Shown here: positions 11,777 through 26,300 of the stretch, in pieces
Numbering within the stretch: the first letter of the stretch is position 1
Layout of the letters: each line of letters starts with the position of its first letter
Source: Pascua guehoae
Lineage: Eukaryota > Basidiomycota > Tremellomycetes > Trichosporonales > Trichosporonaceae
Length of the DNA: 64,000 bases
Reading direction: 5' to 3'
NCBI GenBank assembly: GCA_001600415.1
Contig: BCJX01000001.1
Location: forward strand, 1,011,635 to 1,075,634
Position numbers and translations under genes: made by a program
The notes under the pieces: generated by a model
The model's input: only the letters and a program-made list of their open reading frames with translations
What the model was told of the DNA's origin: nothing
The model's database searches: none

Positions 11777-12284
11777 GCGTTTCACACCACTTCCCCACAA
11801 AGCGTCTAGCCGCCCACCGCCTCGCAAGTTGGCGCTGACGGCTGGCCCTGAATAGGCACCCCCCCACAAACCGATCATGTTGCCTGGTGCATGTTGTGGT
11901 TCATGGCGAGATGTGTGCACGTGGGGTGATGGCAATCTGCAATCTCCAATGTCTGAGCGGTCCGGGCAAGCTCAGTAATTCAGCAATGGGATGGGGGGCG
12001 AGGTGACAGGCCTGGGCAGGCATGGAGAGTCGATGCAGTATGGGGTGGGCCCTATCCGTTATCGCTTGGTCGGATAGACCTGCGGACAGTGTCATGCCAC
12101 CTTTGCTTGGGCATCTGCACTTTCTCGATATCTGAGAGATGAGGCGAGGAGATAACCCACGCGGGGTGGTGGCGTGGGTGGCGTCTGCGCTGTGCGACTG
12201 CAGCTGGCTGTCTGTGCAGTGTCGGGGGGCATGGGCTTACAGGGGTATACGGAGGGCACGGGTCTGCACACGACGCGGGTCTGA

Positions 12285-12420
12285 ACACGACATGGGTCAG
12301 CAGACGACACAAGACGCACAGGACGAGTCTGCACAGGACACGCGTCTTGCACAGGACGAGCCTGAACAGGACAAGGCTGCACAGGCCACGCGTTTTGCAC
12401 AGGACAAGTCTAAACAAGTG
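12285..12420 (-). repeat. Degenerate CACAGGAC minisatellite
   Basis: CACAGGAC or AACAGGAC recurs about every 15-18 bases with interleaved CGCGTCTTG or GAGTCTG. Its complement resembles the array near 440-550, so the two may be diverged copies of one repeat in opposite orientation. Confidence 0.6.
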
Positions 12421-12713
12421 ACAGAGAGGCTGCCCGCCTGACGGTGCGCACGGTTCTGTACCAGACAAAGATGACATTGCAAACGATCAATGCTATACAC
12501 CCAAAGCCTACACACGATGGCAGCATGCGATGCTCCTCCCGACCCCAAATCTGATCTCTCTCTTCTTCTCCCGGCGGCTGATGATTAAATGTCCGTGTTT
12601 TGTTGTTTTCGATGGGGGCGAGTTGGACATGCCGCGAAAACGGGAGGCGAGCCACGCCACTGTTCTGTACAAGTGCGGGACCGCGTTATTTTTTCTTGTA
12701 GTTGGAAACAAAC

Positions 12714-15457
<2,744 letters not shown>

Positions 15458-15492
15458 GGAGAGAGATCTCTGCGCGTCATGCGCTTGGGGTT

Positions 15493-15498
15493 ATATAT
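15493..15498 (-). promoter_or_regulatory. TATATA box candidate upstream of malic enzyme
   Basis: A TATATA hexamer lies 36 bases upstream of the malic enzyme ATG on the coding strand, in an otherwise GC-rich setting. If it is the TATA box, the leader of the long form would be very short, since the first exon codes directly for the presequence. Confidence 0.35.
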
Positions 15499-15690
15499 GG
15501 CGCGAGAGGGTTTGGTGGTCACTGCGATGGTAGGATATAGGAAATATGTTTGCAACCGGTGGGGTGTGCGGAGGGCAAAGGGGGAAGGAAACGAAGCGCA
15601 AAAGGGGCAAAGCGGCCCGGTCCAAAAGGTACAGACGACCGAGCGGCCGTCTGCGCACGCGCGAGTCAGTCTACATGCCGCTCACTGGCA

Positions 15691-15723
15691 GGACGCTACG
15701 ACGCTACGACGCTACAGTACGCT
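15691..15723. repeat. GACGCTAC tandem array
   Basis: Three perfect 8-nt units of GACGCTAC followed by a diverged AGTACGCTAC copy. Confidence 0.8.
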
Positions 15724-16516
15724 ACGCGCAGGGGCAATCCCGCGCCGCCTGGGCACGGTTGGGTTCGAGTCAATCCCTCCCTCCTCTATGCAATGGCCTC
15801 CACCTCTCACCCCCCACCCCCACCGGCTCGCAGCAAGCGCTAGACACAAAGCTCGCCATATCGACATTCGGCGCCAGCCAGCCAACGAGCGAGGCCAACC
15901 GTAGGCAGCCGTTGTCGGTCTGCGGGTCTGCCGAGATTGTTCGAGTCTTTGCCTGGGCAATTCGAATGACCGGTGGCATGTGTAAAGGCAGGCGGCGTCT
16001 GGCCCTCTCGAGTTACGCCATAGGGGATATACACATGGTCTCGGTTTAGGCGGACCCGGGGGGGCAGTATGGGCAGCCCACTACAGTGTGGCTGTTGGGC
16101 GAATGGGTTTGTAGTGGGGGGGGGTGGGGGGTGGTAATACGAGGACCAACCGGGCCCAATCTTGTGCCAATCTCAGGAAAATGACTCAGGAAAACTCGAC
16201 CGGGCCCCCTCGCCACATGACAGAGTCTGTCGCCTCTCCTCGCCCGCCCACCACCGCCAAACCTCGGCAATCCACGTCCACGCACGTATCTGCAAACTTG
16301 GACACTGGTGAATACAGGCAGGCAGGCGTTGATCCCAGTTCTCCAGTTCTGCCCACCAATAATGCCCCATCACTTAATTTAGGTCTCATGCCATGGATCA
16401 TGACGAGGACAGGTACATTTCTGCAGGTCCTCGCTGCAGTGTGTCGCGCGTGTGACAACGTTGGGGCAGGGGGAGAGAGACCCGTGTGCTGTGCACGGCG
16501 TGTGTAAGCTCAACCC

Positions 16517-16573
16517 CATCGCATCGCATCGCATCGCGTGGCGCATCGCATCATATCTCGCATCGCATCGCAT
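16517..16573. repeat. GCATC pentamer array
   Basis: GCATC repeats in two blocks, interrupted by GCGTGGC and ATATCTC. The blocks hold about four to five units each. Confidence 0.8.
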
Positions 16574-19500
16574 GTATTCCAAGTGAACTCTTGAATTGGG
16601 TGGCCAACTAGACGATGCAAATGTGTGGGTGGGTGGCTTTCTCCGCGTCGGCAACGGCGATCGCCTCCTGGCACAGCACCCCAGCCAGGAGCGCGCATTA
16701 GGCCGACAACTTTCGTTTGGGTACAGAGGTAGTCGCCGCCCAGGGTCCAATGCTGCTGCTGTCTCTTCTTTTTTTTTTGCCCTTTTCCCCCCACGTCCCT
16801 CTCCACGCGCGCAATTGTCCCTTTCTTCCCTCCCCCCCCCCCTCAGGGTGCGCCACCTCCACTTTATTTCGAACAGTTTGCGTGTGCATGTGTCCTTTGT
16901 TGTTGCAACATGGAAAATAAGGACCCTGAGTCGTCACCTTGCCTGGGCGCCCACTTTGACTTTGGCCACTGCGGATCGCACCCTCCGGTTAAAAAAGTGT
17001 GGTCGATTCGAAAAGACCCGCGACTACGAGTCCGACTTTTCCCGAGGTTATTCGAATACCATCTTGGCATTTACGCGCTAACCACCCAACTGAAAAACGC
17101 GCAAATGGTGCCATATCGCAATAGCAATCCTCCATATCGAGATGCGGCCACCAAGACGTCCGTCCTCGTCCAACAACGAACCACGCTCTTCTTGTCAAAA
17201 GTTTTGCAGATGCGTACCACTGCGCAGGGTGCGAGAGCGGACTTGGATCCCGCTCGCGCACATGCTCGTGCATGCGTGAGCCCCCTAGCCCGAGCCACGC
17301 GCACAGAAGCGGACCGTGGTTCCGTTGCACGTTGCTTTTGCGGCGCGCGTCTTGCGGACATGGTTGTCGCGCGGGAGATGACGAGAATAGTGTCGCGCAT
17401 CAACGGCAGGTTGCACAGGCGCAGCGCGTCCCGAGCCGCGGGTGGCATGGTGGCACTGACACTGCTCCTCAAACGTGCACCTTTCCCCTCTCACGTCGTG
17501 CGTCGTGCCCCGTGTACATCATGACACACCACAAACGCGAGGCACCGCCGTGTACATAGTCATTCACACCAGGAGAAACTGAACCGGGCCCACGCTGCAC
17601 ACATTTGTCGCACGTCGTTACACCAGACAACTCGGGCCCAGCACTCGTCAGATGCCATGTGTACAGTACTGGACATCTGTGGCCTGCAAGGTGCCCCACC
17701 GGGTTCCCCACGGGACCCTCAGACGTGCGAGGCGAGCTCCCGACCCGATCACACCGCCTCATTGATTGGTCACCAACTGGGATGTTGCGGCCTCGCCGAC
17801 TTCTGTGCAGCGTTTACAGTGAGTAGCCGGCCGGGTCTATGCGCCATCTCTGTTTGTGACAGGCTCGGAGCTGGTAACAAGCCCGTTGTCGACCGCGGCG
17901 AGATGGTAGCCCAAATTTCCGCCACTCTTTGACAGAGTGCAACAGAATAACGTCACATCTTGATCTGCGACACCAACCTCCACTTTTTTCCACCCTTGCC
18001 CATTTCTACCCGGCACTTGTCGAGTCGGTCACTGCCCACGGGCGCCATGCCCCGGGTCATGCATCATGGGACAATGGGCCGCGTCGCAAGCCTGCAAGCC
18101 GCAACCCAAACCAAGACAAGCATCAATAACAACGTCCATCACCCCTTGGGCATCCACTTCGGCTACTCGTACCCGACCGGTACTTGTCACCCGGGTATCA
18201 CAAACTCCGGCAACCGTGGCATGGAATGCAGACTTTTTGTACGACTCATCAACACACATCGACTCGTCTACTCGGGTACTCGCTCCACGCATAGCTCAGT
18301 GTGTGGGAATTCCCCTGTCGCATCAGCTTTAGAACGCACGGTAATGGGTGCGTGCCGGTCGGATAGATGTGGGTACCGCCTCGTGTCAGCCGAACACTAA
18401 ACAGCCGTGGTGTGGCCGTGGTGTGGTCGTGGTCGCTCCTGATGTGCCCTTTGATGTCCGAGATTATGCCATCGCCCGGCGATCGAGGTGAATCGAGAAT
18501 GGCGTAGGAACGAGGATTGTACTCGTACGTTCGTCCTTGTGCCTAACGTAACCGGCGGCTGCCGGACGTTGCCGGCGGGAACTGGCACTGTTGACGGGGA
18601 CCGTGTCGCGTGATCGCGCGCCGGTGTGACAAAGTCTACAAAGATACTGTGCCGGCGAGCAGTGCGTAACCGGTCGGACAACAAACTGCTCACTCGATGA
18701 GTCCTTTTCGGGGATGGGTGCTCTCATCAGACCGCGACGCTCGAGGGCGAGGGGGGATGCAACCGGGCCTTTGTCAAACGCTCGCTTACCACTTGACCAT
18801 GCGGTTGGTGCGAGATGGCCGATCCGTGCTCCAACTTGCATCGACAAGCGAGACTTAGGCACCACCATCCGCGATACCGTCAACGTGCTCAGAGTGCGAG
18901 CACAAGCTGACGTCGTCGATACCGACCCCATCGGAAAGTCCATCGACGCCATCAGCTCCCCTCGGTCACTCAGAGATCAGACATCAAACACAGTCCGAGC
19001 AACCATCCTTCATCGCGACATCCTGAACCTGCTCAGGCCTCGCCCCCAGTTGTCTTAGCCACGGCCCTTTCCCCGCTGCACACTGTCTTACCCTGAACGA
19101 TGCCAAGGACTGGCAGAAATGTGGGCACCGCATAAAAGCGTCGGGGCCCAAGATTGCCAGGTTTCTCCGACGCCTCTTTGCTCTCTCCTGACACTTTAAT
19201 TCCAGCGAACAACTAGGCGAGTGGACGGGCGGGCGGGCGGGTGAGCGGGCACGTTCCAATGAATGGCGAGCAAGGTCCTCTCAACGTTCATTCTCTACTT
19301 TTGAACGCCGTCGAGTCAATGTTCGGGCCGAGCTTGACTGGTCGAACAAGGCGAGCGGGCAATTTCTGGTGGGAGTTTCAGCGGCGGGCGTGTGGCGTGT
19401 CTGACTGGCGCAGCCTGGTCAATCAATGTTCTAGTGCGGATACAACAATGCCGCCTGGCTGTCATAAGACAGCTTGAGAATGCAGATATATCATACCTAG

Positions 19501-20146
19501 CAGTTGCGGTAGTTTGTTTCTTGCCGCCAACACCAGATGGCGCAAGTGTCTATCAGATACCAATCACAATTGGGGCCCCACCGGAGGCAGACGCGTGCAG
19601 CTCGATCGACGTGCCCCTAGGTACATGATACGCGCCTCCCCGCTTCTCCCATACCATGTCACCAACCACAGCCGGACAGCCTATATGCTGCCTACCATCC
19701 AGCCCAGTACGCCGCTCCGCTGAGTACTATCCTGCCCACCAACCATACTGCCGGATTCAAAGCCCACCAGCATGAACCAGCTGACCAGCTGACCAGCCTG
19801 CAGTCTCCGCTGATTGTGACCAAGCGGTGGCTAATTTGCCGAGGTCACCCATCCACACCAAAACAAGCACCCAAAGTCACCCAACGTCACCCAAAAATAC
19901 CCTGAAACAGCAGATCACTCCGACCAACACCCCCCCCCCCCCCTCTCAACATCATCTACCCCGGCGTCGCCACCACATTTCATTTCGCCACCATCTCCAT
20001 GGTGTGGGACGAAGAGGTGGGGGGTTGAGGTAACGGGGGTTTGACGATGACGATTGCAAGTTCATTCTGGGACAAGACGCGGCAGCTTGTACGTCGACCG
20101 GCTCGTCCGCGGCCCGTCCGCGTCCCGACCGCGGCCTGACCGTCTC

Positions 20147-20158
20147 GTTGACGTCAAC
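20147..20158. promoter_or_regulatory. GTTGACGTCAAC palindrome (CRE/ATF-like)
   Basis: A perfect 12-bp palindrome with the TGACGTCA core bound by ATF/CREB-type bZIP factors in fungi and animals. It lies about 470 bases upstream of the hydrolase ATG. Function is inferred only from the motif. Confidence 0.35.
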
Positions 20159-20629
20159 TGTATTGAACGGGGTACGGGGTCCCCAATCCCGTGAGTGACT
20201 GATCCCCGGAGGGCTCGATCGGTTGTGCTAGTGTCACATCTCTCAACTCTCAACATCCCACCCATCCACCACCATCCACCCATCCCTCTCTGGTTTCCCC
20301 TGCACTTCTGCTACATGTACAGGTGAGTGCAACTACTTACAAACATGTGACTCCTACAGGCATTTTTAGGGTAGATGCACCGGGTTTTGATGCAAATTGC
20401 AAATCGTTTGGGACTAAATGGACGCGGGAGGGTACAGGAAACAAGGGCTGGGATCTGGGTGCAATACTTATTATACTGGGTCAGGGTGTAGCGAGGGGCC
20501 AAAGACTGCGCTCAGCGGGGGTACTTGACAACCTTGGACGGCGCCTTATCTTCTCGTCACCGAATCGACTCGCCCACACCCCAGCCACTCTCAACAACTC
20601 TCGACAACTCTCGACAACAACGAGACCTG

Positions 20630-21355
20630 ATGACGACCTTTGTCCTGGTTCACGGCTCGTGGCACGACGGCGGCCTGTGGGGTCCGGTGGTCACGCGGCT
20701 CGAGGAGCTGGGCCACGTCGCGCACTGCCCCACCGTGGCGGGACATGGCAAGGGGGTCGACAAGGCCGTCGACCACGACGCCTGCGTGCGCTCAATCGTC
20801 GAGTACATTACGGAGCGGGACCTGAGCGACGTCGTGCTGCTGGGCCACAGCTTTGGGGGGACCGTGATCGCTCGCGTGGCCGAGGAGATCCCCGACCGCA
20901 TCGGCCGGCTCATCTTCCACAACGCCTTTGTCCCGCAGCCGGGCAACTCGTTGATGGACGAGGTGCCGCCTCACTACCGCGCCATGTTCAGGGACCTGGC
21001 GGCGGCCTCGACGGACAACACGGTCATGCTGCCGTTCCCGGTCTGGCGCGAGGCGTTCCTCCAGGATGCCGACCTCGAGACGGCGCAAAAGTTCTACGAC
21101 GTCTTGTCCTCGGAGCCCCTGCAGCCGTTCGAGGACAAGCTCGACCTCACCCGGTTCTACGACCTCAAGACGCCCAAGAGCTACATCAACGCTACCGAGG
21201 ACATTGCGCTGCCGCCTGGCGAGTGGGGCTGGCATCCCCGCATGTCTGGGCGCCTCGGGCTGTACCGCCTCGTCCAGCTCCCCGGCAGCCACGAGGTCAT
21301 GTTCAGCAACCCCCGGCTGCTGGCGGACAAGATTGTAGAGGCCGGTCGCCCCTGA
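20630..21355 (+). CDS. Alpha/beta hydrolase, bacterial-type, intronless
   Basis: A single exon of 241 residues. The start MTTFVLVHGSWHDGGLW carries the oxyanion-loop HG and the first beta strand of the fold. The nucleophile elbow GHSFGG places Ser74. His221 in LPGSHEVM is the catalytic His, and D191 in YINATED is the likely acid. Length and layout match the small salicylate-esterase/methylesterase-like alpha/beta hydrolases that are common in actinobacteria and proteobacteria. The substrate cannot be told. The gene has no intron although nearly every neighbour has several, it sits alone in a gene-poor region, and the N-terminal segment is strongly reminiscent of bacterial members. This makes horizontal acquisition plausible (inference). 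It has no signal peptide, so it is probably cytosolic. Confidence 0.88.
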   Translation: MTTFVLVHGSWHDGGLWGPVVTRLEELGHVAHCPTVAGHGKGVDKAVDHDACVRSIVEYITERDLSDVVLLGHSFGGTVIARVAEEIPDRIGRLIFHNAFVPQPGNSLMDEVPPHYRAMFRDLAAASTDNTVMLPFPVWREAFLQDADLETAQKFYDVLSSEPLQPFEDKLDLTRFYDLKTPKSYINATEDIALPPGEWGWHPRMSGRLGLYRLVQLPGSHEVMFSNPRLLADKIVEAGRP

Positions 21356-21678
21356 TCGCCGACCCGGCGCAACATCGCAGCGACCCGCCGCAAATGATCC
21401 ACAGCTGTGGACAACTTCATCGGGTCGCTGCGTACAGTATTTACGCCGGGTCGCTCGCGAACAAGATAGGGACTAGTACAATGATGAAATAATGGTTGAC
21501 ACCCGAGTCCAAATAGGTTTCCTGAGTCTCCTCCAGGTCAAAATGTATCATCACTACTATCTCCACTGCCCAAGGCTGTGAGACTACTGAAATTGCATCA
21601 TCATCGCCGACAGGGGTTTCGTCGCTGTTATATCCCGTTTCGGGATTTGTATTTCTTACAATATTCTACCTCGGAGGG

Positions 21679-22250
21679 CTACTTGAAGGCGTCCTTGAGG
21701 CGGCCGAACACCGACTTGCGGGCGGTGGCGCTGAGCCCGCCATCGGGGGTATCGTCGTCAGGGAGCCTGTCCAGCTCGCCCATCAGCTCCTCGTGACGTC
21801 CGTCGAGTCGCCCACCGTGTCGACGTCGACGGTGACCACGAGCTCGTCTCGGAGCTCGTCGACGGAATACGGTACTGTAGCTGGAGCATGGGACGAGACT
21901 TCTTGCACAATCTCATGACCAGACTGCTATCGCACAAATGTGTGTTGCGTCGTCGCGACTGGGGCCATGCGCGGCGTCCAGGTGTCCACGAGCGAGACGG
22001 TCGAGGTTGAGATTGCGTACGAACACGGGGCGATGGCCCACTCCGAGACGAAACGCGGCGGGAATCAAAGAGCGGTGCGCGGAATCGACTATATCACAGC
22101 CGGGACGCAAGCCCTCTTGACGAGGGCGCGAACGATGACGGCCGCATCGGCGTTTGGGTCCTCGGCATTGCCGCCATCTCGCTACGGCTACCCAGACCAC
22201 TCTGAACATCCCGCCGACAGGACTGGCCCCCCAAGAAACCGGGCATGTTA
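21679..22250 (-). pseudogene. Decayed coding relic
   Basis: On the minus strand the last part reads as a sensible C-terminus (…HEELMGELDRL…, ending GRLKDAFK and TAG at 21679-21681), with GC-rich third positions. A segment just upstream (PYSVDELRDELVVTVDV) and another (STVSLVDTWTPRMAPVATT) look equally protein-like but lie in other frames and are separated by stops (for example after HTFVR). This pattern of coding-like pieces broken by frameshifts and stops suggests a dead gene. No family is recognised. It could instead be an unrecognised multi-exon gene. Confidence 0.35.
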
Positions 22251-23365
22251 CTACTCCTCGACGACGACGATGGACTGGGAGAGTTTGACTTGTCCATGTC
22301 CCCGCCCGTCACGAGAAACTTTACGCTCCCACCGCGTGCGGCCGCGCACAGCTTGGCACTTGGCAAGTGGGCGTACCGTTCCTTCCGAATTGTTGTAGAG
22401 GTCTGTTGAGGATGCAGAAACGGCTACACGGACGAAAGACTACTCTATAACCGCCGTAAACAGGACTGTTGTCACACGTCACAAGGCAAAAATCCGGTCC
22501 TGTCACAGTGCAACAAGACACCCAGTCCTGTTGTATGGGCCGTTATTACGATCCGAATCTGCTCAGTCTGCCCTAGTTTTGGCCAAAACCAGCCCTGTCG
22601 GGTCCTGTCACAGGTCACAGACGCAGAATCCTGTCCCCAATAGGTGGGGTTTACAGATAAAATTCCTGTTTCTGGCGGTTTTACAGAACAAGTCCCTATA
22701 AGTCCCTGAAATCCTACACGAGTGGGCAGTGCTGCATCATTCGGTGCCTGTTCCCTCTTGCGCGTCGGTGGCTGCGCGAGGACCGCGAACTGCGGCCAGA
22801 CCGAAACATCCCCGGATCCCGAGGTGGTGACGCATACCATTTTGAATAGAATCCAATGCAGCACGTTGAACCACATTCTTGTTGACAATACAGTATACAA
22901 CAAAGCAGCACCTTGTTTCTGTGCATGCTGTTTCAGCAAGAGAACAGCATCACCGTGTCGACCTACCTGGCGGTTCCTCGTCGTTCTTTGTTCATTCACC
23001 TACGCGGACGACAAACTTGTCCCTCCACCCCAGGTGTTTTGATGACTCAAGTGTGTCTTATCGCACCCTGTCGATCACACGTTGGTGTCACCCAAAGCTC
23101 CCTCCCCCGCGCCAGGCCCGCCCACATCCCCCCCAAACCCTGCCAAACTGCACACATTGTCTGCATTGGCTGGCTGCATTGTTGCCTTCCTTCCTTGCTT
23201 GCTTCCTTCGCCGCACCGCCGCACCGTCGCACCGTCGCACCGCCGGCATTAACATCACAGCGTGCGCAGTGACCGTCGCGCATCGACTTCCTCAGGTACC
23301 ATCACACTATACCTCCATCTTCCCTCCATTCGTTTCGTCCACCTCCATCCCCATCGCTTCGCGCA
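22251..23365. other. Intergenic, no supported gene
   Basis: A short + strand frame from about 22245 (MLLLLDDDDGLGEFDL…, about 54 codons) has protein-like composition but no family, and may belong to the relic next to it. Between 22.47 and 22.72 kb a CCTGT(C/T)-containing motif recurs several times (CAGGACTG, GGTCCTGTCACAG, AATCCTGT, AAATTCCTGT). The last 250 bases are the C/T-rich leader of the ABC transporter. Confidence 0.5.
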
Positions 23366-26300
23366 ATGCCGCCGATGGCCTCGGCGTCGTCCGACGGTGA
23401 TCTCCTCCTCGGCACGCCACTCGCACCTGCAGATCCCGACGCCGACCATCCAGTCCGCCTCCGCGCATTCCGGAGAAATGTGCGGTACTGCAAGATTGCA
23501 CTCGGCTTGTCGCTCACGGCGTCGCTGGTGACGGGCGTCGTGCATCTGGCCGTACTTCCCCCACACGTCTGGAGCTGGAAGCCATGGCTCCCAGTCGCGC
23601 GGTTCTGCGTCGATGTTCTCTCGCTCAGTCTGACGGTGCGTCACTATCAGTTATCTCTCCCGCTGTACTGACGCTGCCAGGTGGGCAGCACACTCCTCTT
23701 CCTCTGGACACTGAAGGATCGCCCTTTCCCTGCCCGGCTACGGCCAGCCGACCTCGGCGGGCTCGCCAACATGGGCCTCCACCGCGCTACATGCGTCGCC
23801 GTCTTCCTCCAGGCGCTTATCTGCCTTGCCTTGCATGCCGCCCCTGGTGTCGTCTTCATCATCTTGAATAAACACGCCCCGCCTGATACACTGGCAGCAG
23901 TGCGCGCCGGACGTGCGCACGTCGTCGCGCTCTTGGCAACCCTTCTTGCCGCGGGGTGCATGCGCCGAGGGCCGCGTTTGCGCGCGAGGGAGCCCAGTCT
24001 CGCGGCAGGATTTGGGTTACGCCCCACCCAGAACGTAAAGTTTCAGCTCAAGGACTGGGATGGCGACGAGATGCCTTGGGAGCGACCCGTGATCGACTAT
24101 GGCAACTGCTCGATGCTCACATTCCTCAGTCTCGGCTATGTGGGTTAAACAGAAGGAACCAACTGACCCACCAGAGTGTCGCCCTCGCCGAAAAGTCGAT
24201 GAAGAACGACCAGCTCACCCAAGCGGACCTTCCTATGCTCGAAGAGTGGGTGCGCACAGCGGGTAACGAGTATCTCGCCGATATCGGGCCAAAGGGCGGG
24301 CATCCCCACCGATACACTGCCGTCGGCCTTGTCAAGGTGCTGTGGTCAGGCCGGGGATGGGCAATTTTCCTCAGTGGGTTCGAACTCTTCGCACTGGCAT
24401 TAACCCACGCAGCATTCGTACTGGAGACTCTGAACACGGTCATCTCGTTTGTTCAGGTTACGGCTCTGCATGAGATTATCTCGTCATTTGGCGCGCACGA
24501 GGATAACAGTTATGCCTACCTCATGTGCTGGGGTCTGTTGCTCGGGCAGGTTGTGGAAGGTAGGGCATATCAGTAGACCCTTTACTGACCCCAGTTCTAC
24601 TCTCAGCCTACCTTTGGTTAGTCGCGGGCGGCAGTGGCAGCCCAACTAACGCCACAGGGTGCGCGAAAACTACATCTTGCACAACCCCGTGCGCATGATT
24701 ATCTCTGCCATCGTGCGTTGTTCGATGCGGGCGTGCTGGTCTAACGCCCCAGCTGTACTCTAAGATTCTCCGTTCCACGGACGCCAAGGCGATGGAAGCA
24801 CAACACCTCACGTCGACCGAGGACGAAAAGGCCAACAAGGGCCGGAGCCAGGCCATGAACCTGCTGACTATCGACACAGGCACCGTGTCCTCGATGGCCA
24901 CATACGTATGGGGCATTACCAATGGACTGGTCCGATGTGAGCTGCTTCTGAAAATGATGAGCTCACCCACCAGTGTTCCTTGGCCTGCTCTTCTTGTACA
25001 GCATGCTTGGTGTCAGTGCCCTGGTTGGCTTGGCCTGTATCCCCCTCGTCACACCAATCTCTATCTGGGTTGCGAAGAAGAGTTACGGTGAGTATGCGCG
25101 CTTTCTCGCTTGTGCTGATGCCCAGAATGCGACAGGTCGTGGGCTCGTGCTCGTGACGCACGCACTGGTGCCATCAAGGAGTTTTTGATGGGCGTCAAGG
25201 TTATCAAGGTGGGATCTTGTGAGGGGACAAGTCTAACAAGGCAGCTCAATGGGTTTGAAGAGTACGAGGAGAGGCGTATTGGCCATCTCCGTGACATTGA
25301 GACTCGCTGGCAGCGGTGGCGATACACATTGGGCACATTGTTCAACATCATTGCGGACCAGATGCCAATCATCGCAATCTTCCTCACTTTCGTGGTCCAC
25401 ACTCGCTTTTTGCATCAGACTCTGGATCCTGCGACGGCCTTTGTCTCGTTGAATGTGTAGGTTGGAGGGTAAGGAGAGGTACATTCGCTGACACCCAGGT
25501 TCCTCCGCGTGCAATGTGAGAGCAGTGCCCCGCGGTCTGTGCTAACATACAGCTGGTCTCGAGTCGCTGCCTCGCGCGGTGGATGTCGTGCTCTCGACTA
25601 AAATCGCACTCGACCGACTGAAGGGGTACCTCAACCAGAACGAGGTGGTGCTGAACCCGAACAACGTTTCAGAAACAATGGTGGCCTTTGACCGCGCAAC
25701 GTTTTCCTGGCCCCGTGCCGATGGAGGTAACGACTCGTCTGCAGACAGTGGCTATGTCTTTAGCGTGCGAGACGTCACTCTGTCGCTCCCGGTCGGCAGG
25801 ATGACTCTTGTCTGTGGGCCATTGGGTGCAGGCAAAACGCTTTTCGTGAGTTGGGATTGTGAATAAAGCTGATGACAGTTGCGTGCGCTCTTGGGCGAGG
25901 CCAAGGTCGAGAGTGGGAGGATTGTGTCGCCGCGGTCAGCTCCCAATCTGACACCGCTCGATGCGTCCTTGATCAAGCCAGCATGGACCAACGAGTTGTG
26001 GCTCGAGAACTCGATTGCATACGCCCCACAAGCGAGCTACATTCGTCACGGGACCATTCGGGACAACATTCTCTTTGGGCAGCCCTTCTGGAAACAACGG
26101 TACGACGAGGTCATCCGAGAGTGTGCGCTTGGACCCGACTTGATGCTTCTGGTCAACGGCGACATCACTGAAGTTGGAGAAAATGGTGTCAACCTCAGCG
26201 GGGGACAAAAAGCACGCATCAATCTCGCTCGCTGTGTGTATTCGCGAGCACGCACCATTTATCTGGACGACGTCCTCTCGGCCGTGGATGCCCACACTGC

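Larger units (their letters stand above)
11254..12713. other. Intergenic with several minisatellites
   Basis: No gene is supported. It includes a GCCCATGC-type array (about 11.44-11.51 kb), an 8-nt GCAATCGT/GCAATCAT array (about 11.73-11.78 kb) and a degenerate CACAGGAC array (about 12.29-12.42 kb), and it ends in the 3' flank of the minus-strand malic enzyme gene. Confidence 0.6.
15499..20629. other. Gene-poor stretch, about 5 kb
   Basis: Frames are short and none looks like a protein. It contains an ACGCTACG array (15.69-15.72 kb), a GCATC array (16.52-16.57 kb), a run of 11 C (16832-16842) and a run of 14 C (19930-19943). Around 17.6-19.1 kb sequences of mixed composition could be relics, but I found no domain. 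The final 500 bases include a CRE-like palindrome and the promoter of the hydrolase. Confidence 0.55.
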
